Positions 1-9,448 of a DNA stretch of 64,000 bases are shown piece by piece. A program made the position numbers and the translations under genes. The notes under the pieces are model-generated. The model was not told the origin of the DNA and made no database searches. It saw only the letters and a program-made list of their open reading frames with translations. The DNA comes from Helicobacter_F equorum (GTDB taxonomy: Bacteria; Campylobacterota; Campylobacteria; Campylobacterales; Helicobacteraceae). Location: the NCBI RefSeq assembly GCF_042649585.1, contig NZ_JBHRZM010000001.1, positions 62,001 through 126,000 on the forward strand. The letters are read 5' to 3'. Within the stretch, counting starts at the first letter, position 1. Every line of letters begins with the position of its first letter.

Positions 1-1191
1 GATTGGCTTGATCAACGCATTGCTATCAAGAAAGTAATCGAAGTTTTGGCAACAAAATATTGGGTTCCAAAAAACATTAACTTCTTGTGGGCTATGGGTG
101 TAATTTTATTGACACTTTTTACATTGCTTGTGGTAAGCGGATTTTTCTTGCTTATGTATTATAAGCCTGATACAAAACTCGCTTTTGATAGCGTCAATGA
201 TACAATCATGCGTGAAGTAGCCTTTGGGTGGTTGTGGAGACATATTCATGCAGTAGCAGCAAGTATGGTGTTTTTGATTATTTATATTCATATGTTTGTA
301 GCTGTGTATTATGGATCTTATAAGCGTGGTAGAGAAGTGATTTGGATCGGTGGTATGTTGCTTTTTGTCGTTTTTTCTGCCGAGGCATTTAGTGGGTATA
401 TGCTTCCTTGGGGACAAATGAGCTTTTGGGCTGCAGCCGTGATTACGAATTTACCAAGTGCTATTCCCGGTATTGGACCAGATCTGGTTGAATGGGTGCG
501 AGGAAACTTTGTGATTGCAGATTCTACACTAACAAGATTTTTTATGCTTCATGTTTGTCTTCTTCCTATCGTGATTTTGATGCTTATCGCATTGCATTTC
601 TATACACTTAGAGTGCCTCATGTTAATAACGAAAATGGTGAAGAGATAGATTTTGAAGCTGAAGCAAAAAAATATGAAGAAGGCAAAAAGAAAGAAGCAA
701 AAGTTATTAGTTTTTGGCCTGATTTCTTGAGCAAAGACATTTTTGTTGTCAGTGTGTTTATGATGCTATTTTTCTATCTTGTGTCCTATCACTTTAATTT
801 TGCAATGGATCCAATTAACTTTGAGCCAGCAAACAATATGAAAACTCCAGCACATATTTATCCAGAGTGGTATTTCTTGTGGAGTTATGAAGTGCTTAGA
901 GGCTTTTTCTTTAGTGCTGATGTTGGGCTTATTGCATTTGGTATTGCGCAAGTAGCGTTTCTCTTTTTACCTTGGCTTGATAGAAGCTCTATAGTAGCTC
1001 CTGCACACAAACGTCCTTTGTTTATGATTTGGTTTTGGGTGCTTATTCTTGATTTGGTAGTGCTTACAATTTTTGGTAAATTACCTCCAGAGGGTATCAA
1101 TAACCAAATTGGACTTGTTGCGGCAGTGGGCTTTTTAGTATGGGTTTTTGTTGCCTTGCCGGTAGTAACGATTATGGAAAGAAAGAAATAG
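1..1191 (+). CDS. petB: Ubiquinol/menaquinol-cytochrome c reductase cytochrome b subunit (5' end outside window)
   Basis: Membrane core of the bc1 complex, moving electrons from quinol to haems bL and bH and translocating protons. The frame is open back to base 1 (it begins DWLDQRIAIKK), so the gene starts upstream; the TTG at 46 is only an internal codon. Counting from that TTG, haem-ligand histidines are seen at about 68 and 82 and at 169 and 184, and the Qo-site PEWY motif occurs in HIYPEWYFLW. The spacing of 14 and 15 between the ligands of the two helices resembles cytochrome b6 rather than mitochondrial cytochrome b. About eight hydrophobic helices follow in the expected order, with a charged EEGKKKEAK linker in the middle. 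petC follows after 12 bases. The Rieske subunit should lie just upstream, outside the window. Confidence 0.95.
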   Translation, partial: DWLDQRIAIKKVIEVLATKYWVPKNINFLWAMGVILLTLFTLLVVSGFFLLMYYKPDTKLAFDSVNDTIMREVAFGWLWRHIHAVAASMVFLIIYIHMFVAVYYGSYKRGREVIWIGGMLLFVVFSAEAFSGYMLPWGQMSFWAAAVITNLPSAIPGIGPDLVEWVRGNFVIADSTLTRFFMLHVCLLPIVILMLIALHFYTLRVPHVNNENGEEIDFEAEAKKYEEGKKKEAKVISFWPDFLSKDIFVVSVFMMLFFYLVSYHFNFAMDPINFEPANNMKTPAHIYPEWYFLWSYEVLRGFFFSADVGLIAFGIAQVAFLFLPWLDRSSIVAPAHKRPLFMIWFWVLILDLVVLTIFGKLPPEGINNQIGLVAAVGFLVWVFVALPVVTIMERKK

Positions 1192-1203
1192 GGAGTGCTT
1201 ACT

Positions 1204-2313
1204 ATGAGAGAAATTAAAATTTTGGCGATTGTTGTTGTTATCGTGGGCGTTCTTTATTGGGGTGTAGAGCCTTTGGCACACTCCGTATTTCACCCAAAGT
1301 CAGCTCCTAGTGATTTTGCATTTAGAGATTTGGATCGTGTTGATTTATCTAAAGCAGATACACAAAGAGGAAAAGATCTTGTAGAGGCTAATTGTGCAGC
1401 CTGTCATAATATCAAAGCAATCGGTATTGATAATGGCGTAGTTGCGTTTCCAGCTGGTAACGGAGAGATCACAACACCAGATCTTTCTACTGCAGGAGCT
1501 TTGTATGATGAAAACTTCCTTGCTACACTTATCGTAAATCCTCTAAAAGCTGTTAAGCTTGAGCATAAATTTAGCGATGAGAATCCTTTCCCTATGAGTG
1601 CTTATGATGGGGATAAGCAAGATGTAGCAGATATGGTAGCATTTTTAAAATCTATTGGTGCAACAAGCCTTAGGCATAATGTGCTAGATTCTGATGAATA
1701 TGTTGCAAAAAAAGATGCACTTGCAAATAGTGCGTTATCTGATTCACAAAAGGAAGCAGAATTGGCAAAAATTGAAGAACAGCTAACTAATAAAGCAGTT
1801 TTCAAAGATGCATGTAGCCGTTGCCATACTATCAAGTATGATGAGCCTAAAACAAAGGCGCAAATGGAGGCTAATGAAGTCAAGAAAGCAAATATTCGAG
1901 GATATCTTGGTGCAGAGGCTCCTGATCTTTCTATGATGATTAGAAGTAAGGGTGAGCATTACCTTGAAGGTTTTATTAATGATCCACAAAAGCTTTCTTA
2001 TAATGCCATTAAGCAAGCCATTGTTGCTAAAGAAGGCTCACTCCCGGAAAATTCCGCTAAGAGTGAATGGCAAGAGAATGATGATTATAGTAATCTTGCA
2101 AAAGAGCTTGGCGTAATGCCTAATGGTTTTTCTATGCCACGCACAGGGCTTACTCAAGAATCTCAAGATCGTGTTATTGCTTACTTAGAATCTATAGGAG
2201 ATTCTAAAAAAGCTGAGCGTGAGAATCTTGGAATATATATCATTATATTCTTTGCGATCTTAAGTGTCTTGGCATTTTTGTGGAAGAGAAAAATTTGGAA
2301 AGACTTACACTAA
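1204..2313 (+). CDS. petC: bc1 complex cytochrome c1-type subunit, dihaem
   Basis: Periplasmic electron acceptor of the quinol-cytochrome c reductase. I chose ATG 1204 because AGGGAG at 1190-1195 lies 8 bases upstream; a GTG at 1195 overlaps that site. The 369-residue chain has an N-terminal membrane helix (about 5-20), two class I haem c sites (CAACH at 64-68 and CSRCH at 204-208), Met-containing segments that could supply axial ligands, and a C-terminal membrane anchor (about 345-362) ending in a basic tail. Two haems in a c4-like arrangement differ from the monohaem mitochondrial c1 and are typical of epsilonproteobacterial complexes. It is the last gene of the operon, followed by a strong terminator. 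Confidence 0.92.
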   Translation: MREIKILAIVVVIVGVLYWGVEPLAHSVFHPKSAPSDFAFRDLDRVDLSKADTQRGKDLVEANCAACHNIKAIGIDNGVVAFPAGNGEITTPDLSTAGALYDENFLATLIVNPLKAVKLEHKFSDENPFPMSAYDGDKQDVADMVAFLKSIGATSLRHNVLDSDEYVAKKDALANSALSDSQKEAELAKIEEQLTNKAVFKDACSRCHTIKYDEPKTKAQMEANEVKKANIRGYLGAEAPDLSMMIRSKGEHYLEGFINDPQKLSYNAIKQAIVAKEGSLPENSAKSEWQENDDYSNLAKELGVMPNGFSMPRTGLTQESQDRVIAYLESIGDSKKAERENLGIYIIIFFAILSVLAFLWKRKIWKDLH

Positions 2314-2318
2314 AAAGT

Positions 2319-2347
2319 CCCAAAAGAATCATCTTGATTCTTTTGGG
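2319..2347 (+). terminator. Rho-independent terminator after petC
   Basis: A perfect 12-bp stem (CCCAAAAGAATC / GATTCTTTTGGG) with an ATCTT loop is followed by CTTTTATT. It sits 5 bases after the petC stop and separates the bc1 operon from rpsO. Confidence 0.88.
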
Positions 2348-2397
2348 CTTTTATTGTAGAATTCGCGCTTCACATTACCATTTTTAGGAGGTCTGTT

Positions 2398-2670
2398 ATG
2401 GCTTTAGATATGGCGAAAAAACAAGAGATTATTGCGAAATTTGCTCGTGATAGTAAAGACACTGGTTCTTCAGAGATTCAGGTTGCGCTTTTGACACAAA
2501 GAATTGTTGATTTGACAGCACATCTTAAGGCAAATCCAAAAGATCACTCAAGTCGTTTGGGATTGTTAAAGCTTGTGGGACAGAGAAAATCTCTTTTGGC
2601 TTATCTCAAACGCACACAATATGAGCGTTATGTCAAGCTTATCACAGAATTAAAGCTTAAGGATCGATAA
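2398..2670 (+). CDS. rpsO: 30S ribosomal protein S15
   Basis: Primary 16S rRNA-binding protein of the small-subunit platform. The 90-residue length is standard. The family signature appears as DTGSSEIQVALLTQRI near residues 21-36, DHSSRLGLLKLVGQRK in the middle and the LLAYLK tail. AGGAGG at 2386-2391 is 6 bases before the ATG. It appears to be transcribed alone, with a terminator before it and about 80 bases before aspA. Confidence 0.97.
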   Translation: MALDMAKKQEIIAKFARDSKDTGSSEIQVALLTQRIVDLTAHLKANPKDHSSRLGLLKLVGQRKSLLAYLKRTQYERYVKLITELKLKDR

Positions 2671-2753
2671 GTCCTTAAGCCTCTTTTCTTCTTTTGCTTC
2701 ATTATTTTGTGAAATGTATTATGCTCTTCGTTATACAAATTTAAGGAGTGTAG

Positions 2754-4172
2754 GTGAAAACACGAAAAGAACATGATTTTATCGGTGAATTGGAGATCGC
2801 AGATGATGTGTATTATGGGATTCAGACATTTAGGGCTGTGGAGAATTTTTCTATCACAAAGGAGCGGTTAAGTAATTTTCCTGTCTTTGTGAAAGCTTTG
2901 GCGCAAGTCAAAAAAGCTGCCGCATTAGCAAATTTTGAACTTAATCTCCTTGATGAAAATATCAAAAATGCTATAGTATTTGCCTGTGATAGAATCGTTG
3001 CTGGTGAGTTTTTGGATCAATTTGTTGTGGATATGATACAGGGTGGAGCCGGCACAAGCACAAATATGAATGCTAATGAAGTGATTGCAAATATTGCTCT
3101 TGAGTATATGGGGCATAAAAAAGGCGAGTATCAATACTGCCATCCAAATGATCATGTAAATCTTTCTCAATCTACTAATGATGCGTATCCTACGGCGTTG
3201 CGTTTAGCACTTTATGAATTATTGTTTGATCTTATAGAATCTATGCAGATTCTCAAAACCTCTTTTGATGGTAAGACTAAAGAGTTTGCACATGTCCTCA
3301 AAATGGGGCGAACACAACTCCAAGATGCCGTGCCTATGACACTCGGACAGGAGTTTCAGACCTTTGCTGTTATGCTAGGTGAAGATATGCAGCGTGTTAG
3401 AGAAGCACAGAATCTAGTGCGTGAGATTAACCTTGGAGGGACGGCTATTGGTACAGGGATTAATTCTCATCCGGATTATCCAAAGATTGTCGAGACAAAA
3501 CTTCAAGAAGTTACTAACCGCCCATTTGTTACTGCTACAGATCTTATCGAGGCTACACAAGATACAGGTGCGTATGTGCAAGTAAGTGGTGTACTTAAGC
3601 GTGTGGCAACAAAGATTTCTAAGATTTGTAACGATTTGCGACTTTTGAGTTCTGGACCGCGTGCGGGGCTAAATGAAATAAATCTCCCAAAAATGCAACC
3701 TGGTAGCTCTATAATGCCAGGTAAGGTAAATCCTGTGATACCTGAAGTTGTCAATCAAGTATGTTTTAATGTGATTGGTAACGATATTACTATTACCTTA
3801 GCTTCCGAGGCAGGGCAGTTACAGCTTAATGTTTTTGAACCTGTGATCGCGTATAGTTTGTTTAATTCCATCGTGCGTATGAAGCGCGCGTGTATTACAT
3901 TAGCACAAAAATGTGTTGATGGTATCACGGCAAATGAGGCGGTGTGTAGAGATTTTGTATTTCATAGTATTGGTATTGTAACAGCATTAAACCCTTACAT
4001 AGGTTATGAAAACTCTGCAAAAATTGCCAAGGAGGCATTGCAAACAGGCAAAAGCGTGTATGATTTAACACTAGAGCACAAGCTTCTTAGCAAAGAAGAG
4101 CTTGATGAAATTTTCAAGCCACAAAATATGTTAAATCCACATATGAGAGAAGTAAAAGGACGCAAACAATGA
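2754..4172 (+). CDS. aspA: Aspartate ammonia-lyase
   Basis: Converts L-aspartate to fumarate and ammonia in the cytoplasm, supplying fumarate for respiration and nitrogen from an abundant amino acid. The 472-residue chain carries the fumarase/aspartase signature GSSIMPGKVNP near residue 321, the upstream GGAGTSTNMNANEV block and the NLSQSTNDAYPT block. The start is GTG, set by AAGGAG at 2743-2748 with a 5-base spacer. The gene overlaps sppA by 4 bases (ATGA). Fumarase shares these motifs, but the overall length and the TNMNANEVIAN segment favour aspartase. Confidence 0.93.
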   Translation: MKTRKEHDFIGELEIADDVYYGIQTFRAVENFSITKERLSNFPVFVKALAQVKKAAALANFELNLLDENIKNAIVFACDRIVAGEFLDQFVVDMIQGGAGTSTNMNANEVIANIALEYMGHKKGEYQYCHPNDHVNLSQSTNDAYPTALRLALYELLFDLIESMQILKTSFDGKTKEFAHVLKMGRTQLQDAVPMTLGQEFQTFAVMLGEDMQRVREAQNLVREINLGGTAIGTGINSHPDYPKIVETKLQEVTNRPFVTATDLIEATQDTGAYVQVSGVLKRVATKISKICNDLRLLSSGPRAGLNEINLPKMQPGSSIMPGKVNPVIPEVVNQVCFNVIGNDITITLASEAGQLQLNVFEPVIAYSLFNSIVRMKRACITLAQKCVDGITANEAVCRDFVFHSIGIVTALNPYIGYENSAKIAKEALQTGKSVYDLTLEHKLLSKEELDEIFKPQNMLNPHMREVKGRKQ

Positions 4173-5026
4173 GAATCTTGCGATTTTTAGGAAAATGCCT
4201 AAGATTCATTAATGAAAACTTTAAGGCGATTGTGCTTGTGCTTGTTGTGTTGCTCGTTGTGGGCAGTATGCGAGATACTCCCACACAACAACCAAATCTT
4301 GCAAAATTATATCTTACTACCCCCATTTTTTCTGCAACCTCTATTGAATCTCAAATACAAAATATTAAAAAAAATTCAAGCATTCAAGGCGTGCTTCTTG
4401 TGATAGATTCACCTGGCGGGAGTGTAAGCGCGAGTATTGAAGTAGCAGATCTCATCAAAGAGCTTGGGCAAGATATGCCGGTGGTAGCTTATGTGCAGGG
4501 CTCTATGGCAAGTGGGAGTTATTATGGCGGCATGTATGCTAGTGAGATTGTGGCAAACCGCGGTGCGTTGATTGGTTCGATAGGAGTGATTTTTAGCGGA
4601 TATAATATCGCACATCTTTTAGAAAATTTGGGGATACAAGAGCAAGTATTAAAAAAAGGTGAATACAAAGAAGTAGGGACGATGTCGCGGCAGTGGAGTG
4701 CGCAAGAGAGAGAATTTTTAGATAATCTTTTGAGTGAGCAGTATGCTATGTTTGTGAATGATGTCAAGACAGCACGCGGTGACAAATTAAGCCAGGATTC
4801 ACAGGCTTTTGCACAAGGAAAAATTTTTAGCGCCAAAACAGCTTTGCAACTTGGACTTATCGATAAAATAGGGAGTTTGCAGGAAGCCACAGAGATTCTA
4901 AAAACCAAGGCACATGTTGATGAAGTCGTGTGGCTTAAAAAAAGCAAGATTGATAGTTATGTAGAACAATTCCAAGATTCACTCATAAGCAAGGTTCTTT
5001 CTCTGGGCGCACCTAGCCTTCGATAA
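4169..5026 (+). CDS. sppA: Signal peptide peptidase SppA, short form
   Basis: Membrane-bound serine protease of the Ser-Lys dyad type (family S49) that clears cleaved signal peptides. The 285 residues begin with an arginine-rich stretch and one membrane helix (about 18-34); the rest should face the periplasm. The nucleophile block is seen as GSMASGSYYGG near residue 110, and the likely general base is the lysine of GEYKEVG near 166. The length fits the single-domain 36-kDa class rather than the duplicated E. coli enzyme. The ATG overlaps the aspA stop, and the stop shares one base with the tilS ATG (TAATG), indicating translational coupling. Confidence 0.9.
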   Translation: MRILRFLGKCLRFINENFKAIVLVLVVLLVVGSMRDTPTQQPNLAKLYLTTPIFSATSIESQIQNIKKNSSIQGVLLVIDSPGGSVSASIEVADLIKELGQDMPVVAYVQGSMASGSYYGGMYASEIVANRGALIGSIGVIFSGYNIAHLLENLGIQEQVLKKGEYKEVGTMSRQWSAQEREFLDNLLSEQYAMFVNDVKTARGDKLSQDSQAFAQGKIFSAKTALQLGLIDKIGSLQEATEILKTKAHVDEVVWLKKSKIDSYVEQFQDSLISKVLSLGAPSLR

Positions 5027-6051
5027 TGCAACTTTTATATTTGGAGGAAGTGCGCGCGGGCAAGAATCTCTTGGCTTTTTCAGGTGGTGTAGATTCTAGC
5101 GCGTTGTTTTTTTTGCTTCTTGAGGCAGATATAGCGTTTGATATGGCGATTGTAGATTATGGTGTGCGTCCAGAAAGTAAAGATGAGATAGCGTATGCCA
5201 AAGCCCTAAGCAAGGAGTATCATAAAAGGCTTTTTTTGCATACTGCACCAAAGATTGCGACAAATTTCGAACATACCGCACGCAATGTGCGTTATGATTT
5301 TTTTGCAAAAGTGTGCAAGGAACATAATTATAATAATGTGCTTATGGCACATCAGCTTGATGATAGGCTTGAATGGTTTTTGATGCAACTTTGCAAGGGA
5401 AGTGGAATTTTAGGCTTAAGTGGATTGCAAGGTATTAGTCAAAGGCGTGAATTTTGTATTATTCGACCATTAATTGAGACTACTCGCAAAGATTTGTATG
5501 CGTATTTACATATGCATGGGCACACATATTTTGAAGATAGTAGCAATGCCAATACGCATTTTATGCGCAATTTTTTTCGTCATAATGTCGCACATACACT
5601 TATTGCTGAATTTGCAAGTGGGGTGGCAAGGACTTTTAGAATCTTGGAGCAAGAGAGCGAAGGGATTGTTACACAACCTCATGAGGTTTTACCTAATCTT
5701 TATGTTTTAAGGCGCTTAGCAATGCCTCATAATGAGGTACTATATGAGTGCTATGGCGTGGATTTGGCACTCAAAAAACTTGGATATGTGATGAGTGCTA
5801 AGCAAAGGCAAGAGATTATCAAATCTCATTTTTCGTGTCATATTACACAAAATTATGTGATAGATAGCAATATGGATTTTGTATTTATCGCTAAAAGAGA
5901 CTCGGTGGCAACTATACCTAAGCGCTATAAAGAGCAATATCGTCTTGCAAGAATCCCCGCTAGAATCCGCCCAATGCTTTTTCAAAATGGCATTATAGAT
6001 TCGCAATTACATGTTTTTGTGCAGAATCTAGACATTTTTAAGGACAAGTAG
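5026..6051 (+). CDS. tilS: tRNA(Ile)-lysidine synthetase
   Basis: Adds lysine to C34 of the CAU-anticodon tRNA-Ile so that it reads AUA; essential where AUA codons are common, as here. The N-type ATP pyrophosphatase P-loop SGGVDS is at residues 19-24. Further family marks are the MAHQLDDRLEWFLMQL block and the RPLIETTRKDLYAYL segment, followed by EDSSNANTHFMRNFFRH, which matches the conserved D-x-S-N-x-N-R region. The 341 residues suit the shorter epsilonproteobacterial form that lacks the full C-terminal domain. It is the last gene of the aspA-sppA-tilS run; about 230 bases of apparently featureless AT-rich DNA follow. Confidence 0.93.
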   Translation: MQLLYLEEVRAGKNLLAFSGGVDSSALFFLLLEADIAFDMAIVDYGVRPESKDEIAYAKALSKEYHKRLFLHTAPKIATNFEHTARNVRYDFFAKVCKEHNYNNVLMAHQLDDRLEWFLMQLCKGSGILGLSGLQGISQRREFCIIRPLIETTRKDLYAYLHMHGHTYFEDSSNANTHFMRNFFRHNVAHTLIAEFASGVARTFRILEQESEGIVTQPHEVLPNLYVLRRLAMPHNEVLYECYGVDLALKKLGYVMSAKQRQEIIKSHFSCHITQNYVIDSNMDFVFIAKRDSVATIPKRYKEQYRLARIPARIRPMLFQNGIIDSQLHVFVQNLDIFKDK

Positions 6052-6283
6052 CAACTTTTCAAAGGTTTGTGGTATTTATATCGCAGTATTGATATTGGGG
6101 CTTTAGAGTATATGCTGTAGAATTTTATGGTAAAAATTTTGCCATATTTTTATTTGTGTGTTAAAACAAATTGGATTATTTTTCCTTTTAATCTAATTAG
6201 TGGGCTTTTTAAACTAAAATTTACAGATAAATGCAATATGAGAGAGAATTACTAGTTTTGTGGGGAATAATATTAGTATTTTT

Positions 6284-6299
6284 GGGGTTACCTAACCCC
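6284..6299 (-). terminator. Small GC-rich hairpin between tilS and tsf
   Basis: GGGGTT ACCT AACCCC forms a 6-bp stem 8 bases beyond the tsf stop. No U-tract follows on either strand, so it may be a weak terminator or only an mRNA 3'-end stabiliser. The rest of 6052-6307 shows no gene. Confidence 0.3.
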
Positions 6300-6307
6300 A
6301 AAATGTA

Positions 6308-7372
6308 TTACTGCATTTGTGCCGCAACTTCAGCAGCAAAATCTTCTACTTTTTTCTCGATACCTTCACCTAGCTCAAAGCGCACATATTTGATAATCTC
6401 TAGCTCATCACCAAGTTCTTTGGATTTTGTTTCAAGGACTTGCGCAATAGTTTTTTTATCATCCATAACAAAAAACTGCCCCAAAAGCGTAAGGCGTTGA
6501 TCAATGAGTGTATTATCAGCGATAAACCGCTCTATTTGTCCTGGAATGATCTTATCCCAAATTTGCTCTGGCTTACCTTGTGCTTTGAGATCATCTCGAA
6601 GTTTTTGCTTGGTAGATTCTAGCACTTCTGGTGTAAGTTCGCTACGACTTACATATTCTGGAATCTTATGCAATGGCTTACCAAGTCGCTTAAGCTCTTC
6701 ATTTTCTTTTGTAAGTTCTGCGATAAGTGCTATCTTTTCTTTTTGGATAAATTCAGAATCTAATTCATGATAGCTCAAAACTTGTGGTTTCATCGCTGCT
6801 GCATGCATACAAAAATTTCGTGCAAGCTCTGCAGCTGGTGTTTTTGAATTTGCATTATTATATTTTATCGCGATAAGCACACCCACACGACCATTAGAGT
6901 GCACATACCCATTCACAACGGCATTACCTTCGACTTTGATACCCTCAAGGCGTCGTATTACAATGTTTTCACCGATTTTTGCGATATTTTGTTGGAGATA
7001 TTCCTCGAATTTTGTGCCTTCTATTTGAATGCTATTTAGTGTGCTAACATCGCTAATATTGTGTTCAAAGACAAGTTCGGAACTCTTTGCTACAAGATTT
7101 TTAAAGTTATCATTTTTTGCCACAAAGTCTGTTTCAGAGTTAATTTCTAGTATTGAAGCCTTAGAAAAATCATCCGCTACTTCTACGCTAACAACTCCTT
7201 CACTCGCCACCCTATCAGCTTTTTTTGCTGCCTTGCTTAAACCTTTTTCTCGGAGATATTCTATTGCTTTTTGGATATCGCCACCTACCTCGACTAACGC
7301 CTTTTTGCAGTCCATCATTCCTGCATCAGTCATTTCGCGGAGTTGCTTTACTAATTGTGCTGAAATCTCCAT
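6308..7372 (-). CDS. tsf: Elongation factor Ts
   Basis: Guanine nucleotide exchange factor for EF-Tu. The 354 residues open with the conserved LVKQLREMTDAGMMDCKKAL UBA-like domain, followed by SETDFVAKN (about 79-87), which contains the TDFV contact that opens the EF-Tu nucleotide site. The two-part core continues to a QPFV-like end rewritten here as LLGQFFVMDDKKT. The length matches the epsilonproteobacterial form, which is longer than the 283-residue E. coli protein. It lies 2 bases after rpsB. Confidence 0.97.
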   Translation of the reverse strand: MEISAQLVKQLREMTDAGMMDCKKALVEVGGDIQKAIEYLREKGLSKAAKKADRVASEGVVSVEVADDFSKASILEINSETDFVAKNDNFKNLVAKSSELVFEHNISDVSTLNSIQIEGTKFEEYLQQNIAKIGENIVIRRLEGIKVEGNAVVNGYVHSNGRVGVLIAIKYNNANSKTPAAELARNFCMHAAAMKPQVLSYHELDSEFIQKEKIALIAELTKENEELKRLGKPLHKIPEYVSRSELTPEVLESTKQKLRDDLKAQGKPEQIWDKIIPGQIERFIADNTLIDQRLTLLGQFFVMDDKKTIAQVLETKSKELGDELEIIKYVRFELGEGIEKKVEDFAAEVAAQMQ

Positions 7373-7374
7373 GG

Positions 7375-8142
7375 TTATTCTCCTTGCTCTTGTTTAAGTT
7401 CTTCAAGCACTTCTTGTTTTTCTTCCTCTGTAGCTGGAATTGGCACTTCTTGTTGGCTATCTTTATTCTCATTGTGTCCTTCCAAAATCGCTTCAGTTAC
7501 TTCCTTGCAAAAGAGCTGGATTGAGCGAATCGCATCATCATTACCAGGGATTGGATAATCTACATTATCAGGATCGCAATTTGTATCAAGCGGTGCTATT
7601 ACAGGGATTCCAAGTCGGCGTGCCTCTGCAACAGCAATTTTTTCTTTCACGACATCAATAACAAAAATCATATCTGGAGCTTTTTTCATATGGCGCACAC
7701 CACCAAGATATTTGGTAAGCTTGTCCTTTTTGCGTTGGAGCATAAGTTTTTCTTTTTTTGTTAAAAGATCAATTTGTCCGCTTTCTTCCATTTGCTCGAT
7801 AACCTCAAGTTTGCGCACAGATTTTTTTATGGTGCTAAAGTTTGTTAGCATACCACCTAGCCAACGATAATTTACATACGGGACATTAATGCTTTGAGCA
7901 TATTGCTCGATCGTTTGACTTGCTTGTTTTTTTGTCCCTACAAACATAATCGTTTTGCCTTCAGCGGATGCATCTTTGATGATGTTGTATGTGTATTTAA
8001 AATAACGCAAGGTTTTTTGTAAGTCAATAATGTGAATATTTTTGCGCACACCAAAAATAAATCGCTTCATTTTTGGATTCCAACGTCTTGTCTGGTGTCC
8101 AAAATGCACACCGCATTCGAGTAAATCTTTCATTGTTACCAT
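7375..8142 (-). CDS. rpsB: 30S ribosomal protein S2
   Basis: Late-assembling small-subunit protein that helps to recruit S1. The start MVTMKDLLECGVHFGHQTRR is the conserved N terminus; AAGGAG lies 11 bases before the ATG at 8142, and a second in-frame ATG exists at 8133. The signature blocks GTKKQAS, RWLGGMLTNF and PVIAPLDTNCDP(D) are present. The acidic C-terminal tail EEEKQEVLEELKQEQGE is typical of the genus. rpsB and tsf form a two-gene operon whose promoter must lie in 8143-8411, where no other gene is seen. Confidence 0.97.
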   Translation of the reverse strand: MVTMKDLLECGVHFGHQTRRWNPKMKRFIFGVRKNIHIIDLQKTLRYFKYTYNIIKDASAEGKTIMFVGTKKQASQTIEQYAQSINVPYVNYRWLGGMLTNFSTIKKSVRKLEVIEQMEESGQIDLLTKKEKLMLQRKKDKLTKYLGGVRHMKKAPDMIFVIDVVKEKIAVAEARRLGIPVIAPLDTNCDPDNVDYPIPGNDDAIRSIQLFCKEVTEAILEGHNENKDSQQEVPIPATEEEKQEVLEELKQEQGE

Positions 8143-8411
8143 GGTTTTTAGTTCTCCTTAATTGTGTAATGTGGTTTTGCCTCCATACCCATTAGCGAAT
8201 ATATTTCGCAACCTTACAAAGGATTGGTATGTGTGGATTGTTTTTGTGAAAAAAACGGCGAGATTGTAGCGTATCTTTCTTGAGCTATGCCTTAAGCTTG
8301 AGGGAAGATAGATTTAAGGAATAATAATTGTTTGGCTATGGTGGCTTTACTTAAAGTTTTTTATGTTAGACTTGTGTATTTTTAGATTCTTGAGAGTCAA
8401 GGGGTTAGATA

Positions 8412-8909
8412 ATGGATTTTATTAGCATTATTATGGGAAGTAAGAGTGATTTTAGTGTGATGAGTGAATGTGCTGAGGTATTAAAAAAGTTTGATGTGCC
8501 ATATGAAATGATTGTTTCTTCTGCACACCGATCTCCTGATCGCACAAAAGAATACATCAAAGATGCACAAAATCGTGGTGTACAAGTATTTATCGCTGCT
8601 GCAGGTATGGCAGCACATCTCGCGGGTGCGGTAGCAGCACAGACTTGTAAACCTGTTATTGGTGTGCCACTTGCTGGTGGCGCACTCGATGGTTTAGATT
8701 CTTTGTTGTCCACGGTGCAAATGCCTAGCTCAATGCCTGTGGCGACGGTTACTATCGGTAAAGCTGGTGCTATCAATGCCGCATATCTTGCGCTACAGAT
8801 TCTAAGCCTAAAAAATGAAGAGCTAGCAGGAAAGCTCGTGCAAGATAGAATGATGAAAGCTAAAAAAGTAGAATTAGATTCTTCAGAGATAGAAGTAAGG
8901 ATTGATTAA
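8412..8909 (+). CDS. purE: N5-carboxyaminoimidazole ribonucleotide mutase
   Basis: Rearranges N5-CAIR to CAIR in de novo purine synthesis. The class I PurE signature is clear: MGSKSDFSVM near the N terminus, the SAHRSPDRT catalytic-histidine loop at about 42-50, and AAAGMAAHLAG with GVPLAGG in the core. The 165 residues match the family. No PurK is visible here. The stop codon shares one base with the next ATG (TAATG). Confidence 0.95.
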   Translation: MDFISIIMGSKSDFSVMSECAEVLKKFDVPYEMIVSSAHRSPDRTKEYIKDAQNRGVQVFIAAAGMAAHLAGAVAAQTCKPVIGVPLAGGALDGLDSLLSTVQMPSSMPVATVTIGKAGAINAAYLALQILSLKNEELAGKLVQDRMMKAKKVELDSSEIEVRID

Positions 8910-9445
8910 TGCAAGACACACCCACACAAAAAGATTCACAGACTTTGCCTGTAGCTTCGAATGCTTCTGTGACTTGGATAAGTGTAGATGAGTTTATCAA
9001 GCTTTCTGGCTTAGAGGAGGCTCGTGTTTTAGAACTCATAGAATCTGGAGCAATTGTGAGTAAAAAAGAGGGTGAGAATGTCATGATTGATGCAAGTAGT
9101 GGCACTTCTGCGCTTATCAAGCGTGTAGAAAATAATCTTGTCAATGCTGATATGCATGGCAAAGAATTAAGCCCTGTTTTTGTGGAGAAAACGATTGCTA
9201 CGATTTTGAGTTTGCATGATAAAGTGATTGCTAGTAAAGATGAGACTATCAGCGCATTTAAGAATGAAAATGCGTTTTTGAAAGACGCGCTTGTTTCGAT
9301 GCAAGAAGTGTATGATGATGATAAAAAAACAATGGAAGTGTTACGTTCAGAGCTTCAAAGTGCGCGTGAAGAAGTGGAATTTATGAAGCGCAAATATCGC
9401 TTGATGTGGGGTAAGGTCTCAAATATGGCAGAGGGTAGCAAATAA
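8909..9445 (+). CDS. Coiled-coil hypothetical protein (DUF3972-like)
   Basis: A 178-residue soluble protein. Residues about 22-60 (WISVDEFIKLSGLEEARVLE and on) look like a small helix-turn-helix, MerR-like fold. From about 95 the chain turns into a long charged coiled coil (DETISAFKNENAFLKDALV and following). It resembles the epsilonproteobacterial DUF3972 family from memory, which I could not verify. It lies between purE (1-base overlap) and a DUF89 protein (3-base gap), so co-transcription is likely, but the context is mixed metabolism and gives no function. Confidence 0.75.
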   Translation: MQDTPTQKDSQTLPVASNASVTWISVDEFIKLSGLEEARVLELIESGAIVSKKEGENVMIDASSGTSALIKRVENNLVNADMHGKELSPVFVEKTIATILSLHDKVIASKDETISAFKNENAFLKDALVSMQEVYDDDKKTMEVLRSELQSAREEVEFMKRKYRLMWGKVSNMAEGSK

Positions 9446-9448
9446 TTT

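Noticed and set aside
7029..7397. 122-codon plus-strand open frame over tsf
   Set aside because: Ser/Leu/Phe-rich shadow of the EF-Ts reading frame; it has no independent support.
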